Part shown: positions 31,157-40,247 of the stretch, one piece after another | How the letters are laid out: every line of letters starts with the position of its first letter | Position numbering within the stretch: position 1 is the stretch's first letter | Assembly: GCA_035649575.1 (NCBI GenBank) | Contig: DASRJH010000216.1 | Span: forward strand, 1 to 53,995 | Source: DASVAL01 sp035649575 | Lineage (GTDB): Bacteria > Planctomycetota > UBA1135 > UBA2386 | Direction: 5' to 3' | DNA: 53,995 nucleotides | Translations under genes and position numbers: made by a program | The notes under the pieces: generated by a model | The model's input: only the letters and a program-made list of their open reading frames with translations | Database searches by the model: none | Told to the model about the DNA's origin: nothing

Positions 31157-34100
31157 CTACCTCGCGCCGCCGTCGTCGTCGTCGTCCGCGTCGAGGTCGT
31201 CCTCGACCTGCTTCCTGGCCGCCTGCACCTCGGCGTGCGAGGGCACCTGCCAGCGGCTGCGGATCTGCTCGGCGCGGCGCAGCACCTTCTGCTGCAACGG
31301 GTCGGCCGGTTCTGCGTCGGCGGCGACCTGCGCCCGATCCGGCAGCGGCTGGACGCCGCGGTCGCGCAGCCGCGCGCAGAGGCGCTGGAACGCCGGCTCG
31401 AAGCCGAGCATCGCCTCGGAGGAGCGCAGGCGCACGAACTCCCAGCCCAGGCGTCGCAGCGACAGCTGCCACTGGAGCATCTTCTCGACTTCCTCGTCGG
31501 TCAGCAGGCGGTCGCCGTCGCACTGCACGGCGACGCGGCGCCCGCCCTTTCCCTCGACGACGAGCTCGATCACGCTGTCGCCGACCGCGTAGTGGCGCAG
31601 GACCTGGTAGCCGGCGGCGCCCAGGCCCTCGCAGAGGTCGCGCTCGAAGTCGGACGCGAAGCGCGGGGCGCGGGCCCCGCCGCCCTTTTGCGGCCGCGCG
31701 CGACCCTCGGCGTGCTGGATCAGCTGCAGGCGCAGGTCACCGGCTTTCAGGTCGCGGCGCGGATCGAGCGAATGCACGATCCAGAGCTGGTCGCGCGCGC
31801 GGCTGGCCGCGACGTTGAACACCTTGCGCGCGTCGTCGCGCTGGCGCAGCGCCAGCGGATGGCTGCCCGGCGAGTTGACCATCGAGATGAAGATCACGTC
31901 GCGCTCGTCACCCTGGAACTGCGAAGCGTTGCCGCACAGGATCTGGCGGCGCCGGTACTCGGTCGTGCTGAGCCGGCTGCGCAGGATCGAGTCGATGTAG
32001 ACGGCCTGGTCGGTGCCGACCATCGAGATCACGCCGATGCTGGACTCCTCGTACTCCTCGAGCCGGCAGACGGCAGCCACCATCGCGGCGATCTCCTGCG
32101 CCTCCTGCTCGTTGATGCCGTCGCGTTCGACGCCCTTCTTGACGCGGTGGGCGACCAACGGCGGCTTCACACGCGTCGACGACGCTTCGCGCAGCGCGCG
32201 GATGTCGCCGTTGTAGCAGAGGTCGTTGCTGAACCGGATGATGTCCGGCACGCAGCGGAAGTGCTCGAGCAGCCGGATCGTGCCGCCGAACGACTGCTGG
32301 GCCAGGTCGTAGACCGAGGTCTTGCCGTCGTAGAGCTGGCGGTTGGGCACGTCGGGCAGCAACTCGTCGATCAAGGCACGGATGCGGTCAGCGGCGAGGC
32401 CGACCGCGTACGGGCTGACCTGCTCGTGGTCGCCGACGACGACGACTTCGCGCCCGAGCGCGAGCGCCAGCAGTCCCATCACGTCGCACTGGCTCGCCTC
32501 GTCGAGGATCACGACGTCGAAGCGCGTCGTCACGAGGTCGAAGGACTCGAACACGCGCGAGAGCGGCATGATCCAGACCGGCACGGCGCCGCGGCAGCGC
32601 GACAGCGCGCGGCCCGCTTCTTCCTTCAGGCGCGGCACGTGCTTGCCGTTGCCCTTGCCGATCTTCTTCTGCAGCTGGAGCCAGCCGGTCAGCGCCTGCT
32701 GCTCGGCGAGCCCGGTGCGGTGCAGCTGCGCGAGCCACGAGCTCTTCTCGACGTAGCGCGCGGTGCGCTCGAACAGCTTCTCGCTGGTCGCGTCGAGCTT
32801 CTCCTGCAGCTTGTCCAGGTCGATCTTGGCCCGTTGCTCCATCAGGCTCGACCACTGCGCGAACAGCCACGAGTGCTCGAGGTCGCCTGGGACGCGGCCG
32901 GTCGCGTGCGGAGCCCGCCGTTCGCGCAGCGCCGCGGCCCACTGCGGGGCCACCGGGTCGAGCCGGACCAGCAGCTCGTCCTTGCGCTTCAGCCGGCCGT
33001 GCGCCACGCGCAGCTCCGCGAGCTCTTGCCAGGCGCCCGCATAGCTGTCGTAGTCGCCCTTCTTGATGCTGGCGCGGAGCCGCTGCAGCAGCGCCTGCAG
33101 GGGCTTCTGCTTCGGCATCGAGTCGAGCGACGCGAGCCAGCCGTCGCGTTCGTGCCGCAGGTGGAGCAGGCGCAGCTGGCGCTGCCGCGCCTGCAGCACC
33201 GGCTCGAGCTGTTCTTCCACGAGCGCCAGGATCGCCGCGTCTGCATCGACGCCCGCGGACCCCGGGAGTGCTGTGACCTTCAGCAGCCGCCGCCAGTCGA
33301 GGCCGATGCCGTCCAGCTCCTGTTCGAAGGAGGACCAGACGCTCTGATGCCACTCCAGCGCCTGCTGGATGCCGGCCGCGTGCCGCAGCGCCTTGACCTC
33401 GGGACGCTTGCCGAGCGACGCGGCGTCCGGCGCCCCGAGCGGCGCCATCACGGCGTCCCAGCGCCGCAGCAGACCGGCCCGCAGCTCGCGGATCGCGAGC
33501 TCGGCGGCCAGCGCATAGAAGTGCTCGGCGGTCTCCGGCGGCGCGCCGCGTACGCGCGTGCGCTGCATCAGTTCCGCCCACTCGCTCTGGCCCCAGTCCG
33601 TGAACGTGTCGAGCGACCCACCGGCTTCGAGGTGCTCGGCGACCCGCGTGCAGGTGGTGGCCAGCCCTTCCGGGTAGTCCCCGTCCTCGATCTCGGGTCC
33701 GTACTCGAGCGCCAGTGTCTCGTACGCAGGGATCTGCTCGGCGCAAGCCGTGATGTGCGCGGCGAGGTCCAGCCAGCCCTGTTGGCGCGGCCCACCCGCG
33801 CGTCCGGCGTCGATGCAGTCGCGCACCCAGTCAGTACGGTCGTGCAGGATCTCGACCGCCTGCCGCAGCCGCTTCAGCAGCTCCGCGAAGCTGTCGGGAT
33901 CCTGCTGCTCGTGCTTCCACACTTCGCTGCCGACGTCGGCGCGCGCTTTCTCGAGCGCGGCCAGCTCGTCGAGCAGCGCCGCGAACTCCTTCGGAGTCGG
34001 GAACGCGGCTGCGTCCGGCAGCGCGGCGCCCGCCATCGCCTCCTGCTCGGCGGTGAACTCGGCCGTCAGCTCGTACAGCTCCCTGCATTCCGCTGCATCG

Positions 34101-35704
34101 AGCGGCAGCTCGGCGTCGGCGGCCACGGGGCCCGGGATCCAGTCGTGCTTGCCGCGCCACTCCGCGAGCCGCCGCGCGACCTCCGCCGGCGACAGCTTCT
34201 CGCCATGCAGCTCGAGCTGCCGGTGTTCGTCCACGACCGCGGCGAACAGCTCCTGCTGCAGCTGCTGCTGTTGTGCCAGCAGCTCACGCCGGTGCTCGTC
34301 GAGCTTCTGCAACTCGTTGTCGAGCTTCTTCTCGCTGGTAGAGGCCAGCGTGTTGACGATGCCGGTGATCGACTCCTCGAGCTGGCGCGCGCTGTCCTCG
34401 TCGCTGTGCAGCGCGCTGACGCACAGCGGCTGCAGCGTCGGCGCCAGCTTCTCGCGCACTACGCGCAGCGCCTTCGAGGCGTGGCTCGTGACCAGGATGC
34501 TCTTCTTCTGCGCCAGCAGGTGTCCGATCAGGTTCGCGATCGTGTGGCTCTTGCCGGTCCCCGGCGGGCCCTGCACGAGCACGGCGCCACGCTCCTCGAG
34601 GCGCTGGATGACCTCGATCTGCTCGGCGTTGGCCGGCTTCGTCAGCAGTACCTCGGGCGGTGCTGTGTCGGGCGGGGCCGCGCGCCTTCGCTCGACGCCG
34701 ACGATGCGCAGCAGCGACTCGGGCAGCTCCGCGCCCTGCTCGATGGAATCGAGGTAGCGGCCGATGTTCTCGGCGAGGTCCTGAGTGCGGTTGCCGAGGA
34801 TCAGGTGCGGAGCGCGCACGATCCGCGGGGTGCCCGTCCATGCCGGCGGCTGTGGCTCGTCGCTGAACTGGCCGTCGGTCCAGAACCGCTGCGCGAGGTC
34901 GCGCAGAAACGCGCTGGTCTCCTCGCCCGCCAGCGGATGGACGAGCCCGGCCGCGACCGCGTCGACGACCTGCTGGATTGCGCGTCCGTCGATGCCCAGA
35001 TGGCGCAGCAGCGGCGTGTATGCCTCGGGCGGCGCTGCCGAGTCGACGATCCGGAACTCGGGCACCGCGGGGTCGAAGCGCAGCTCGACGCGCTGCAGCA
35101 GCAGCGGATGGCGCACGGCGCCCTCTTCGTGCGCGACCTCGAGGATGCCGTCCGCGAGATAGAGCTGGTACTTCTCCGACTCGCGTTCGAACCGTGCATA
35201 GAGGTCGAACAAGTCCGAGAACACGCGGTAGGTGTCGGCGATCTGCAGCGCCGTGGCAGCCCAGGTCGCGCGCTCGGCACTCCACTTCTCGAACGCTTCG
35301 ACGCGTTCGGCCGAGGCCGTGAATCCCTGCCGCGCGCCGCCGTGCAGCTTCAGCGTCTTCTTGACGACCTCTTCGGGTGAGGCCGCGGGGTCGTGGTACT
35401 CGGGCTTCAGCCAGTTCTTCAGGATCACCGACGGCTCGGGGCACTCGGTCTCGGTCGGGCGCTCGACGCGCAGCACGAACCCGGAGGCGTCGTGGCCGGT
35501 GTCGGCGGCCATGCACCCGGCGGCGTCGAACTGGAACCCGAGCTCGACGTGCGGAGTGCGCGGCAGTCGATCGAAGCGCAACACCCACTCGCGCTGGTCG
35601 AGCTGCACGATCGGCGGCGTCTTGATCCGATGCAACTCCTGCAGGTAGCGGAACACCTGCGCGATGCGTGCTCGTGCGGTCGAGTCGACTTCGGTTGTTG
35701 GCAT
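31157..35704 (-). CDS. SF1 (UPF1-like) helicase with C-terminal Vsr-like nuclease domain
   Basis: 1515 residues starting MPTTEVDSTARARIAQVF; the frame opens 61 codons earlier without recognisable content. Walker A is QGPPGTGKSHTIANLIG (K385). A long helical insert with coiled coils spans about 430-1000. Motif II is VILDEASQCDVMGLL (about 1062-1076), then VVVGDHEQVSPYAVG, and motif VI is VFNVAASRARDQLWIVHSLD (about 1290-1310). The last ~150 residues form a Vsr/MTES_1575-type endonuclease fold (LRHYAVGDSVIELVVEGKG, VAVQCDGDRLLTDEEVE, RRLGWEFVRLRSSEAMLG), then an acidic tail. In that family the usual residues are an I-D and an E-C-D-G; here they are I-E and Q-C-D-G, so catalysis may be altered. 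Similar helicase-Vsr fusions occur in defence islands. Four fragments of this family lie nearby. Confidence 0.9.
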   Translation of the reverse strand: MPTTEVDSTARARIAQVFRYLQELHRIKTPPIVQLDQREWVLRFDRLPRTPHVELGFQFDAAGCMAADTGHDASGFVLRVERPTETECPEPSVILKNWLKPEYHDPAASPEEVVKKTLKLHGGARQGFTASAERVEAFEKWSAERATWAATALQIADTYRVFSDLFDLYARFERESEKYQLYLADGILEVAHEEGAVRHPLLLQRVELRFDPAVPEFRIVDSAAPPEAYTPLLRHLGIDGRAIQQVVDAVAAGLVHPLAGEETSAFLRDLAQRFWTDGQFSDEPQPPAWTGTPRIVRAPHLILGNRTQDLAENIGRYLDSIEQGAELPESLLRIVGVERRRAAPPDTAPPEVLLTKPANAEQIEVIQRLEERGAVLVQGPPGTGKSHTIANLIGHLLAQKKSILVTSHASKALRVVREKLAPTLQPLCVSALHSDEDSARQLEESITGIVNTLASTSEKKLDNELQKLDEHRRELLAQQQQLQQELFAAVVDEHRQLELHGEKLSPAEVARRLAEWRGKHDWIPGPVAADAELPLDAAECRELYELTAEFTAEQEAMAGAALPDAAAFPTPKEFAALLDELAALEKARADVGSEVWKHEQQDPDSFAELLKRLRQAVEILHDRTDWVRDCIDAGRAGGPRQQGWLDLAAHITACAEQIPAYETLALEYGPEIEDGDYPEGLATTCTRVAEHLEAGGSLDTFTDWGQSEWAELMQRTRVRGAPPETAEHFYALAAELAIRELRAGLLRRWDAVMAPLGAPDAASLGKRPEVKALRHAAGIQQALEWHQSVWSSFEQELDGIGLDWRRLLKVTALPGSAGVDADAAILALVEEQLEPVLQARQRQLRLLHLRHERDGWLASLDSMPKQKPLQALLQRLRASIKKGDYDSYAGAWQELAELRVAHGRLKRKDELLVRLDPVAPQWAAALRERRAPHATGRVPGDLEHSWLFAQWSSLMEQRAKIDLDKLQEKLDATSEKLFERTARYVEKSSWLAQLHRTGLAEQQALTGWLQLQKKIGKGNGKHVPRLKEEAGRALSRCRGAVPVWIMPLSRVFESFDLVTTRFDVVILDEASQCDVMGLLALALGREVVVVGDHEQVSPYAVGLAADRIRALIDELLPDVPNRQLYDGKTSVYDLAQQSFGGTIRLLEHFRCVPDIIRFSNDLCYNGDIRALREASSTRVKPPLVAHRVKKGVERDGINEQEAQEIAAMVAAVCRLEEYEESSIGVISMVGTDQAVYIDSILRSRLSTTEYRRRQILCGNASQFQGDERDVIFISMVNSPGSHPLALRQRDDARKVFNVAASRARDQLWIVHSLDPRRDLKAGDLRLQLIQHAEGRARPQKGGGARAPRFASDFERDLCEGLGAAGYQVLRHYAVGDSVIELVVEGKGGRRVAVQCDGDRLLTDEEVEKMLQWQLSLRRLGWEFVRLRSSEAMLGFEPAFQRLCARLRDRGVQPLPDRAQVAADAEPADPLQQKVLRRAEQIRSRWQVPSHAEVQAARKQVEDDLDADDDDDGGAR

Positions 35705-35865
35705 GGCCTCGTCAGCGGGCTCTGGCTGGCGGCACGGCCGGAGACTGCCCTGCCGCCAATGCCATCGGTCGAATCGCGGCCGGCCTTGAAGGAAAGCGGC
35801 AGCGCCCACGGCTGCGGGCTCTCGAGCGGTCCGGTCCGGTCGGAGCCAGGGGCGGCTGAGATGAA

Positions 35866-35909
35866 ATGAGAGGGCCGGTCCGCGCACGCAGTCGGACCGG
35901 CCCTCTCAT
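35866..35909 (-). terminator. Strong hairpin downstream of the coiled-coil gene
   Basis: Arms 35868-35882 and 35893-35907 are exact complements (15 bp, extendable by two T-A/A-T pairs), with a 10-nt loop. It starts 36 nt past the stop at 35944 of the minus-strand gene and precedes nothing on that strand except the helicase start at 35704. On the minus strand the stem is followed by ATTTCATC, not a clean T-run. Termination or mRNA-end protection is likely. Confidence 0.55.
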
Positions 35910-35943
35910 CTCGGTTCTGTGTTCACGCGCCCGCGATGAGCCT

Positions 35944-36771
35944 TCAGTTGATCAGTCGTGCGGGCTTGGCCGGCGTCGGGGCAGGGGTAGGTGTCGGGGT
36001 GGTGGCCGGTGTCGGGGCGGGGGCCGGGATTGGCGTCGAGGTCGTGAGAGGCGCCGGTGACACCGGCGTCGTCGCAGGAGCGGGGCACGGGGCCGATTCC
36101 GCTGCAGGCACACTGACGACAGCGGGCGTGTCCGGGCAGGCCGGGCAGGTCTCGACCGAGACGTCGGTCACGCTGCTCGGGACGGTCACCACGGTGGCCT
36201 TGTTCACGATCGTGCGCCGCGGCGGGGAGCAGTTCCCACCACGGCCGCGCGAGGCCCGGTTGATCGCACCTTGCAGGCGGTTCTGGCTGCGTTCGAGGCT
36301 GGCGCGCGCGGCCTTGGGGGCATCGTCGCTGAGGGCCTGGACTGCGGTCGCGAGCTCCTCGTGGGCGCGTTCGAGTTCCTGCGCGACGGCGGCGCGGACT
36401 TGTCCTTCCTGCTCACCCTGCTGCGCTTCTCGGATCTCGACTTCCTTGCGCTGCCGCTCGAGCGCCTTCTGCGTGCGTTCGAGCTCGCGCCGGAGCTTCT
36501 GCTGTTCCTTTTCGTGCTTCTGCTGCTCCTTCTCGTGCTTCTCCTGCGTGGTTTCGATCTCACGCTCGTGGCTTGCCTGCGCGCGCTGCATCGCGGTGCG
36601 CATCTGACGGAGCTCCTTCTTCGCCGCGGCCAGGGCTTTTTCGGCGGCTTCGACCTGCGCGTAGGCGCGCTCGAAGTTCTCCATGGCGCCCTCGGGGATC
36701 ACGACCTGAGCCCGGAGCGGGGCGGCACAAAACGTGGCAAGACAGACGACCACAAGGGAACGGACGAACAT
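35944..36771 (-). CDS. Periplasmic coiled-coil protein with Pro/Thr-rich tail
   Basis: 275 residues; GGAGG lies four nt before the ATG at 36771. The signal peptide is FVRSLVVVCLATFCAAPLRAQ. Residues about 30-150 are a long, highly charged coiled coil (AMENFERAYAQVEAAEKAL, EREIETTQEKHEKEQQKHEK, ALERQRKEVEIREAQQ). A short cysteine pair follows (ETCPACPDT), then a low-complexity A/P/T tail (PIPAPAPTPATTPTPTP) that probably spans the peptidoglycan. Envelope structural role inferred. The hairpin at 35868 lies at its 3' end. No family recognised. Confidence 0.72.
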   Translation of the reverse strand: MFVRSLVVVCLATFCAAPLRAQVVIPEGAMENFERAYAQVEAAEKALAAAKKELRQMRTAMQRAQASHEREIETTQEKHEKEQQKHEKEQQKLRRELERTQKALERQRKEVEIREAQQGEQEGQVRAAVAQELERAHEELATAVQALSDDAPKAARASLERSQNRLQGAINRASRGRGGNCSPPRRTIVNKATVVTVPSSVTDVSVETCPACPDTPAVVSVPAAESAPCPAPATTPVSPAPLTTSTPIPAPAPTPATTPTPTPAPTPAKPARLIN

Positions 36772-36907
36772 GAGGCCTCCAGGGAGAGAGAACGCAGCCG
36801 ATGGCGAAGCGCCAGTGCGGCGAGGGCGAGGACATTGCACCGGCCCCAGGACTATTCTGATTTCCGCGCATTTCCCGACCGCGGTGGCAGGACCGCGGCC
36901 CTCCGCG

Positions 36908-37685
36908 ATGAGCGCCCGGCGGCGACGGCCCGGCGGGAAGTCGCAAGAGCCGCCGATTCCTCGACCCGTCGCTGGGCCCGGGCGACGACTTCCGCGCGCT
37001 CGGCGACCGATGGCTGGCGCTGCTCGGCTCGCCGGAGCAGATCGCGGCGGCGGAACGGCTGTTTCGCCTCGCCACCGAGCGCCGGGAACGACTGATCGAC
37101 GTAGACGTGCAGCTGTTCGGCTGCGACGACAAGGCGTTCGCCAAACTGAAGGACCGCCTCGTGCAGGTCGAACGCGACCAACGCGTCACCTACGAGAACG
37201 TCTTCGGCAAGCAGGACGCGCACGATTTCGCGGACGCCGTGGCCAAGACCGCGGCGACCCGACTAGTCGCACCGAAGCTGTCGGTGTTGCCGCTGCAGCG
37301 CGCGAACCTCGCGGTGAAGAACCAGACTGCCTACATCAAGGACTTCACGATCACGAAGACCGGCGACAAGGTGATCGCCGATCCGGTCGTCGATGTCGTC
37401 TGGGACGGCAACGAAACCGAGGTGTTGGCGACCTTCCTGCCCGACGGCACGTTGGGCATCGCCTGCGACGTCGTCTTCCAGGAAGTCGAGATGCCGATCG
37501 CCGAGTTCCGGACAACCGTCGTGGAAACTGCAGAGCCCGTCACGATTCAGTTGCCCCGCCTGACTGCGACACGGATCACGCAGACCGCGGTGCTCGGCGA
37601 GGGTTCGCTCGTGGTCCTCGCCGCCCGCAAGGTCGACGGCAGCTGGCTCATCGCGCTCGTGAGCGCGCAGGCCCGCCCGCAGTGA
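36908..37685 (+). CDS. Unknown protein, probable one-base frameshift near the 5' end
   Basis: From the ATG at 36908 the reading MSARRRRPGGKSQEPP runs to 36955, then changes frame. If the A at 36956 is dropped, the protein continues FLDPSLGPGDDFRALGDRWL and joins the long frame through 37685 (RLIDVDVQLFGCDDKAFAKL, YIKDFTITKTGDKVIADPVV, SWLIALVSAQ). The downstream frame has no ATG of its own; only a GTG at 37107 could start it. That start would discard well-formed sequence. The indel may be a sequencing error or a real mutation. Family not recognised; soluble mixed alpha/beta, no signal peptide. Confidence 0.6.
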
Positions 37686-37704
37686 CACCGCGGAGCGGAC
37701 CGTG

Positions 37705-39231
37705 TCACCGCGGCGGCGCGGCTCGCACTGGCCGCACGGTCGCGGTTCCTTCCCAGTAGCTGCAGTATTTCGGCCACGACCAGACCGCGAGCTCGCGGCC
37801 GATGCGCAGCCCGACGTCGTTGTCGATCGGGATGTGATAGCCACCGAGCGCGCGCGATCTGGCCGCCATCTCCGCGGTCGCGGAGAACGTCGGCAGGTCG
37901 AGTCCGACCTGATCCCCTCTTGTCGTCTCGGTCATCGTGCAGCAATTGCGCACCTCCACGGCGCCATAGCGGTCGCTGCCCGTGAACAGCTCGAGCACCT
38001 TCGCACACGCGCCGCTGACGGTTGCGTGCCCGCTCGTGTAGCCGGGGAACGGCGGCGTGATGAACACGTACGGCGAGTAGGGATGCCATTCTTCGGCGGG
38101 CATCTCGACGACGCCTCCCTGCGGTCCCGCCCAGCCCTTCACCTTCTGGCCGCGGTAGTAGTGGCGCACCAAGGTCCACGGCCGCGAGCTGTCGTAGTGG
38201 CGCTTCGTCTCCCAGCACGCGATGAACGCATCGAAGGCGGCGACGGCGATCGCGAAGTAGAGCTTCACGTCGCGATCGAGATCGTGATGGTCGCGCCGCG
38301 ACACGTCCTGCGCAAAACGCAACCAGTGCCCGCTCTGGCCGGTCGATCGCGGACCATCGCGCATGAACTCGACGATGGCCTTCTGCTGCGGCGTCAGCGA
38401 ATCGTTCATCGCCAGCACGGTGGCGGTCTGCTCGCGCAGCAGCGCGTCGTTCGTGGTCGTCAGCGGCAACGGCTCGGCGCGGAACTGCGCCGACGACTCG
38501 AGCGCGAACGGCTCGACGCGATACCAGTGCGGCGTCAGGAAGCCCGGCGTGAACTTCGTGCCATCGGGTCGCGTGAACGTGATCGGCTGCCAGCGGTCCG
38601 GATCGACGATGCGATCGGGCGGGTTCACGGGCTTGTAGTTCGTGTAGTCGCTGTAGGGGGTGCCGTCGCAGCCGGGTTCGTCGCCGAGCTGGTTGCTGCC
38701 GTCGTGCATGCGGTATGCGAGCACCGCGGCGGCGACCGTGTTGCCGATCCCCTGTGGCGTGGTCGGGTCCGTCGATGCGTCGTCGGGGTCGAAGCCGAGC
38801 GCCTGCATGCGTTCGCGCAGGAACGCGGCATCGGGCGCGTAGACGCCGAGTAGCGCCCGATAGCTCGCGTGGGCGATCGCCTTGTTCTTGTTCGCGAGCG
38901 TGCGCTCCTCGGGCGGGCGGCGCAGGCTGCCGCCGAGCCGGCTGCCGACGGCCTTGTCGTCGTATGCCGCCCAGGCGTCGAACATCGACACTGCCCAGAT
39001 CATCATCTGCCGCGACAGCACGGGAGGTCGCGCGCCGTGGCGCTCCACGTCGCGCGCCGCGACCTCCTGCATGATGTTGTGCCACTGGTATGCGTGGTTC
39101 TGTTCGCGAAGGGGCAGGAGCTCCTGATGGGTCAGCGCGTACTCGGGAGCTCGGGTCGGAACGGGGGCCGTGCCCGAGCATGCGGACAAGAGCATTGCAA
39201 GGGTCACCGGAGAGCGGCGGAGGAACAGCAT
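37705..39231 (-). CDS. Vanadium-haloperoxidase/PAP2-like lipoprotein
   Basis: About 508 residues. The start at 39231 is preferred because GGTGGA sits 9 nt upstream; an ATG at 39240 is possible. The signal peptide ends in a lipobox (LAMLLSACSG). The C-terminal half carries the vanadate/phosphate-binding pattern of the superfamily: KRHYDSSRPW (lysine and arginine), PGYTSGHATVSGA (Ser-Gly-His) and ARSRALGGYHIPIDNDVG (arginine and histidine). N-terminal helices (HNIMQEVAARDVERHGARPP, WAVSMFDAWAAYDD) fit bacterial vanadium-haloperoxidase-like proteins. It may oxidise halides at the cell surface or act as a phosphatase. These cannot be told apart here. It is transcribed divergently from the aminotransferase gene. 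Confidence 0.83.
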   Translation of the reverse strand: MLFLRRSPVTLAMLLSACSGTAPVPTRAPEYALTHQELLPLREQNHAYQWHNIMQEVAARDVERHGARPPVLSRQMMIWAVSMFDAWAAYDDKAVGSRLGGSLRRPPEERTLANKNKAIAHASYRALLGVYAPDAAFLRERMQALGFDPDDASTDPTTPQGIGNTVAAAVLAYRMHDGSNQLGDEPGCDGTPYSDYTNYKPVNPPDRIVDPDRWQPITFTRPDGTKFTPGFLTPHWYRVEPFALESSAQFRAEPLPLTTTNDALLREQTATVLAMNDSLTPQQKAIVEFMRDGPRSTGQSGHWLRFAQDVSRRDHHDLDRDVKLYFAIAVAAFDAFIACWETKRHYDSSRPWTLVRHYYRGQKVKGWAGPQGGVVEMPAEEWHPYSPYVFITPPFPGYTSGHATVSGACAKVLELFTGSDRYGAVEVRNCCTMTETTRGDQVGLDLPTFSATAEMAARSRALGGYHIPIDNDVGLRIGRELAVWSWPKYCSYWEGTATVRPVRAAPPR

Positions 39232-39311
39232 GTTCGCCATTCCACCAGGGGCCGGCCGTGAGGAGAAGTGTGCGCCGAGCGGGGGCGCTTCTCGCTAGAC
39301 TTCGCGGCGCC

Positions 39312-40238
39312 ATGAAGCTCATCCCTCAACCCAAGATCTGGTGGAACGGCGAACTCGTCGCCTGGGACAAGGCACAGGTGCACGTGCTGACGCATGCCAT
39401 GCACTATGCATCCAGCGCCTTCGAGGGAATCCGGGCCTACGCCACGCCGCGCGGGCCGGCGGTCGTGGCGCTCGACGCGCACGTGGAGCGACTGTTCCAC
39501 TCGTGCAAGATCGTGCGGCTGCCGATCCCGTATTCACCGGCCGCGATCCGCACCGGGATCATCGACACGATCCGCGCGAACGCACCGGACGCCTGCTACA
39601 TCCGGCCGCTCGTCTATCGCGGCTACGGCGCGCTCGGCGTGTGGCCCGACGAGTGCCCCGTCGAGGTCGCGATCGCCACGTTCCCCTGGATCCGCAAGGA
39701 CGAGGCCGCTCTCGAACACGGCATCGACGTCGGCGTCTCGAGCTGGCGACGCATGGCGCCCGACACCTTGCCCGCGATGGCGAAGTGCGCGGGCAACTAC
39801 GTGAACTCCGCGCTCGCGGTCAGCGAAGCGAAGCAGCGCGGCTTCCACGAGGCGATCGTGCTCGACGTCGGCGGCTGCGTCAGCGAAGGCACCGGTCAGA
39901 ACATCTTCCTCGTGCACAAGGGCAAGCTGTCGACACCGCCCGTCGCCTCGTCGATCCTCGCGGGTGTCACGCGAACCCTCGTGATGCAGCTGGCCCGCGA
40001 CGTCGACATCCCGGTCGTCGAGCAGCATCTGCCGCGCGAGACGCTCTACACGGCGGACGAGGCGTTCTTGACCGGTACCGCCGCGGAAGTGACGCCGATC
40101 CGGTCCGTCGACGGGCTGCCGGTCGGGGACGGCAAGCGCGGGCCCATGACGAAGGCCTTGCAGCAGAGCTTCTTCTCGATCGTGCGTGGGCAGGCGGAGG
40201 ACCGCCACGGCTGGTTGACCGCGGTTCGCACCGGCTAG
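39312..40238 (+). CDS. ilvE: Branched-chain amino acid aminotransferase
   Basis: 308 residues, the usual size. Fold-type IV PLP enzyme: IWWNGELVAWDKAQVHVLTH and the SSAFEGIRAY motif at the N-terminus, YIRPLVYRGYG, then the PLP-binding lysine K158 in MAKCAGNYVNSALA. The cofactor-phosphate motif is VGGCVSEGTGQNIFLV, followed by ILAGVTRTLV and FLTGTAAEVTPIRSVDG. It catalyses the last step of valine, leucine and isoleucine synthesis with glutamate as amino donor, in the cytosol. No other ilv or leu genes are nearby. Downstream, 9 bp away, lies a convergent DUF1801 gene. Confidence 0.96.
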   Translation: MKLIPQPKIWWNGELVAWDKAQVHVLTHAMHYASSAFEGIRAYATPRGPAVVALDAHVERLFHSCKIVRLPIPYSPAAIRTGIIDTIRANAPDACYIRPLVYRGYGALGVWPDECPVEVAIATFPWIRKDEAALEHGIDVGVSSWRRMAPDTLPAMAKCAGNYVNSALAVSEAKQRGFHEAIVLDVGGCVSEGTGQNIFLVHKGKLSTPPVASSILAGVTRTLVMQLARDVDIPVVEQHLPRETLYTADEAFLTGTAAEVTPIRSVDGLPVGDGKRGPMTKALQQSFFSIVRGQAEDRHGWLTAVRTG

Positions 40239-40247
40239 GGTCGCCGC

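Noticed and set aside
31094..35380. A 1428-codon open frame on the plus strand
   Set aside because: It is the antisense shadow of the helicase gene in high-GC DNA; its product is rich in R, H, Q and L without domains.
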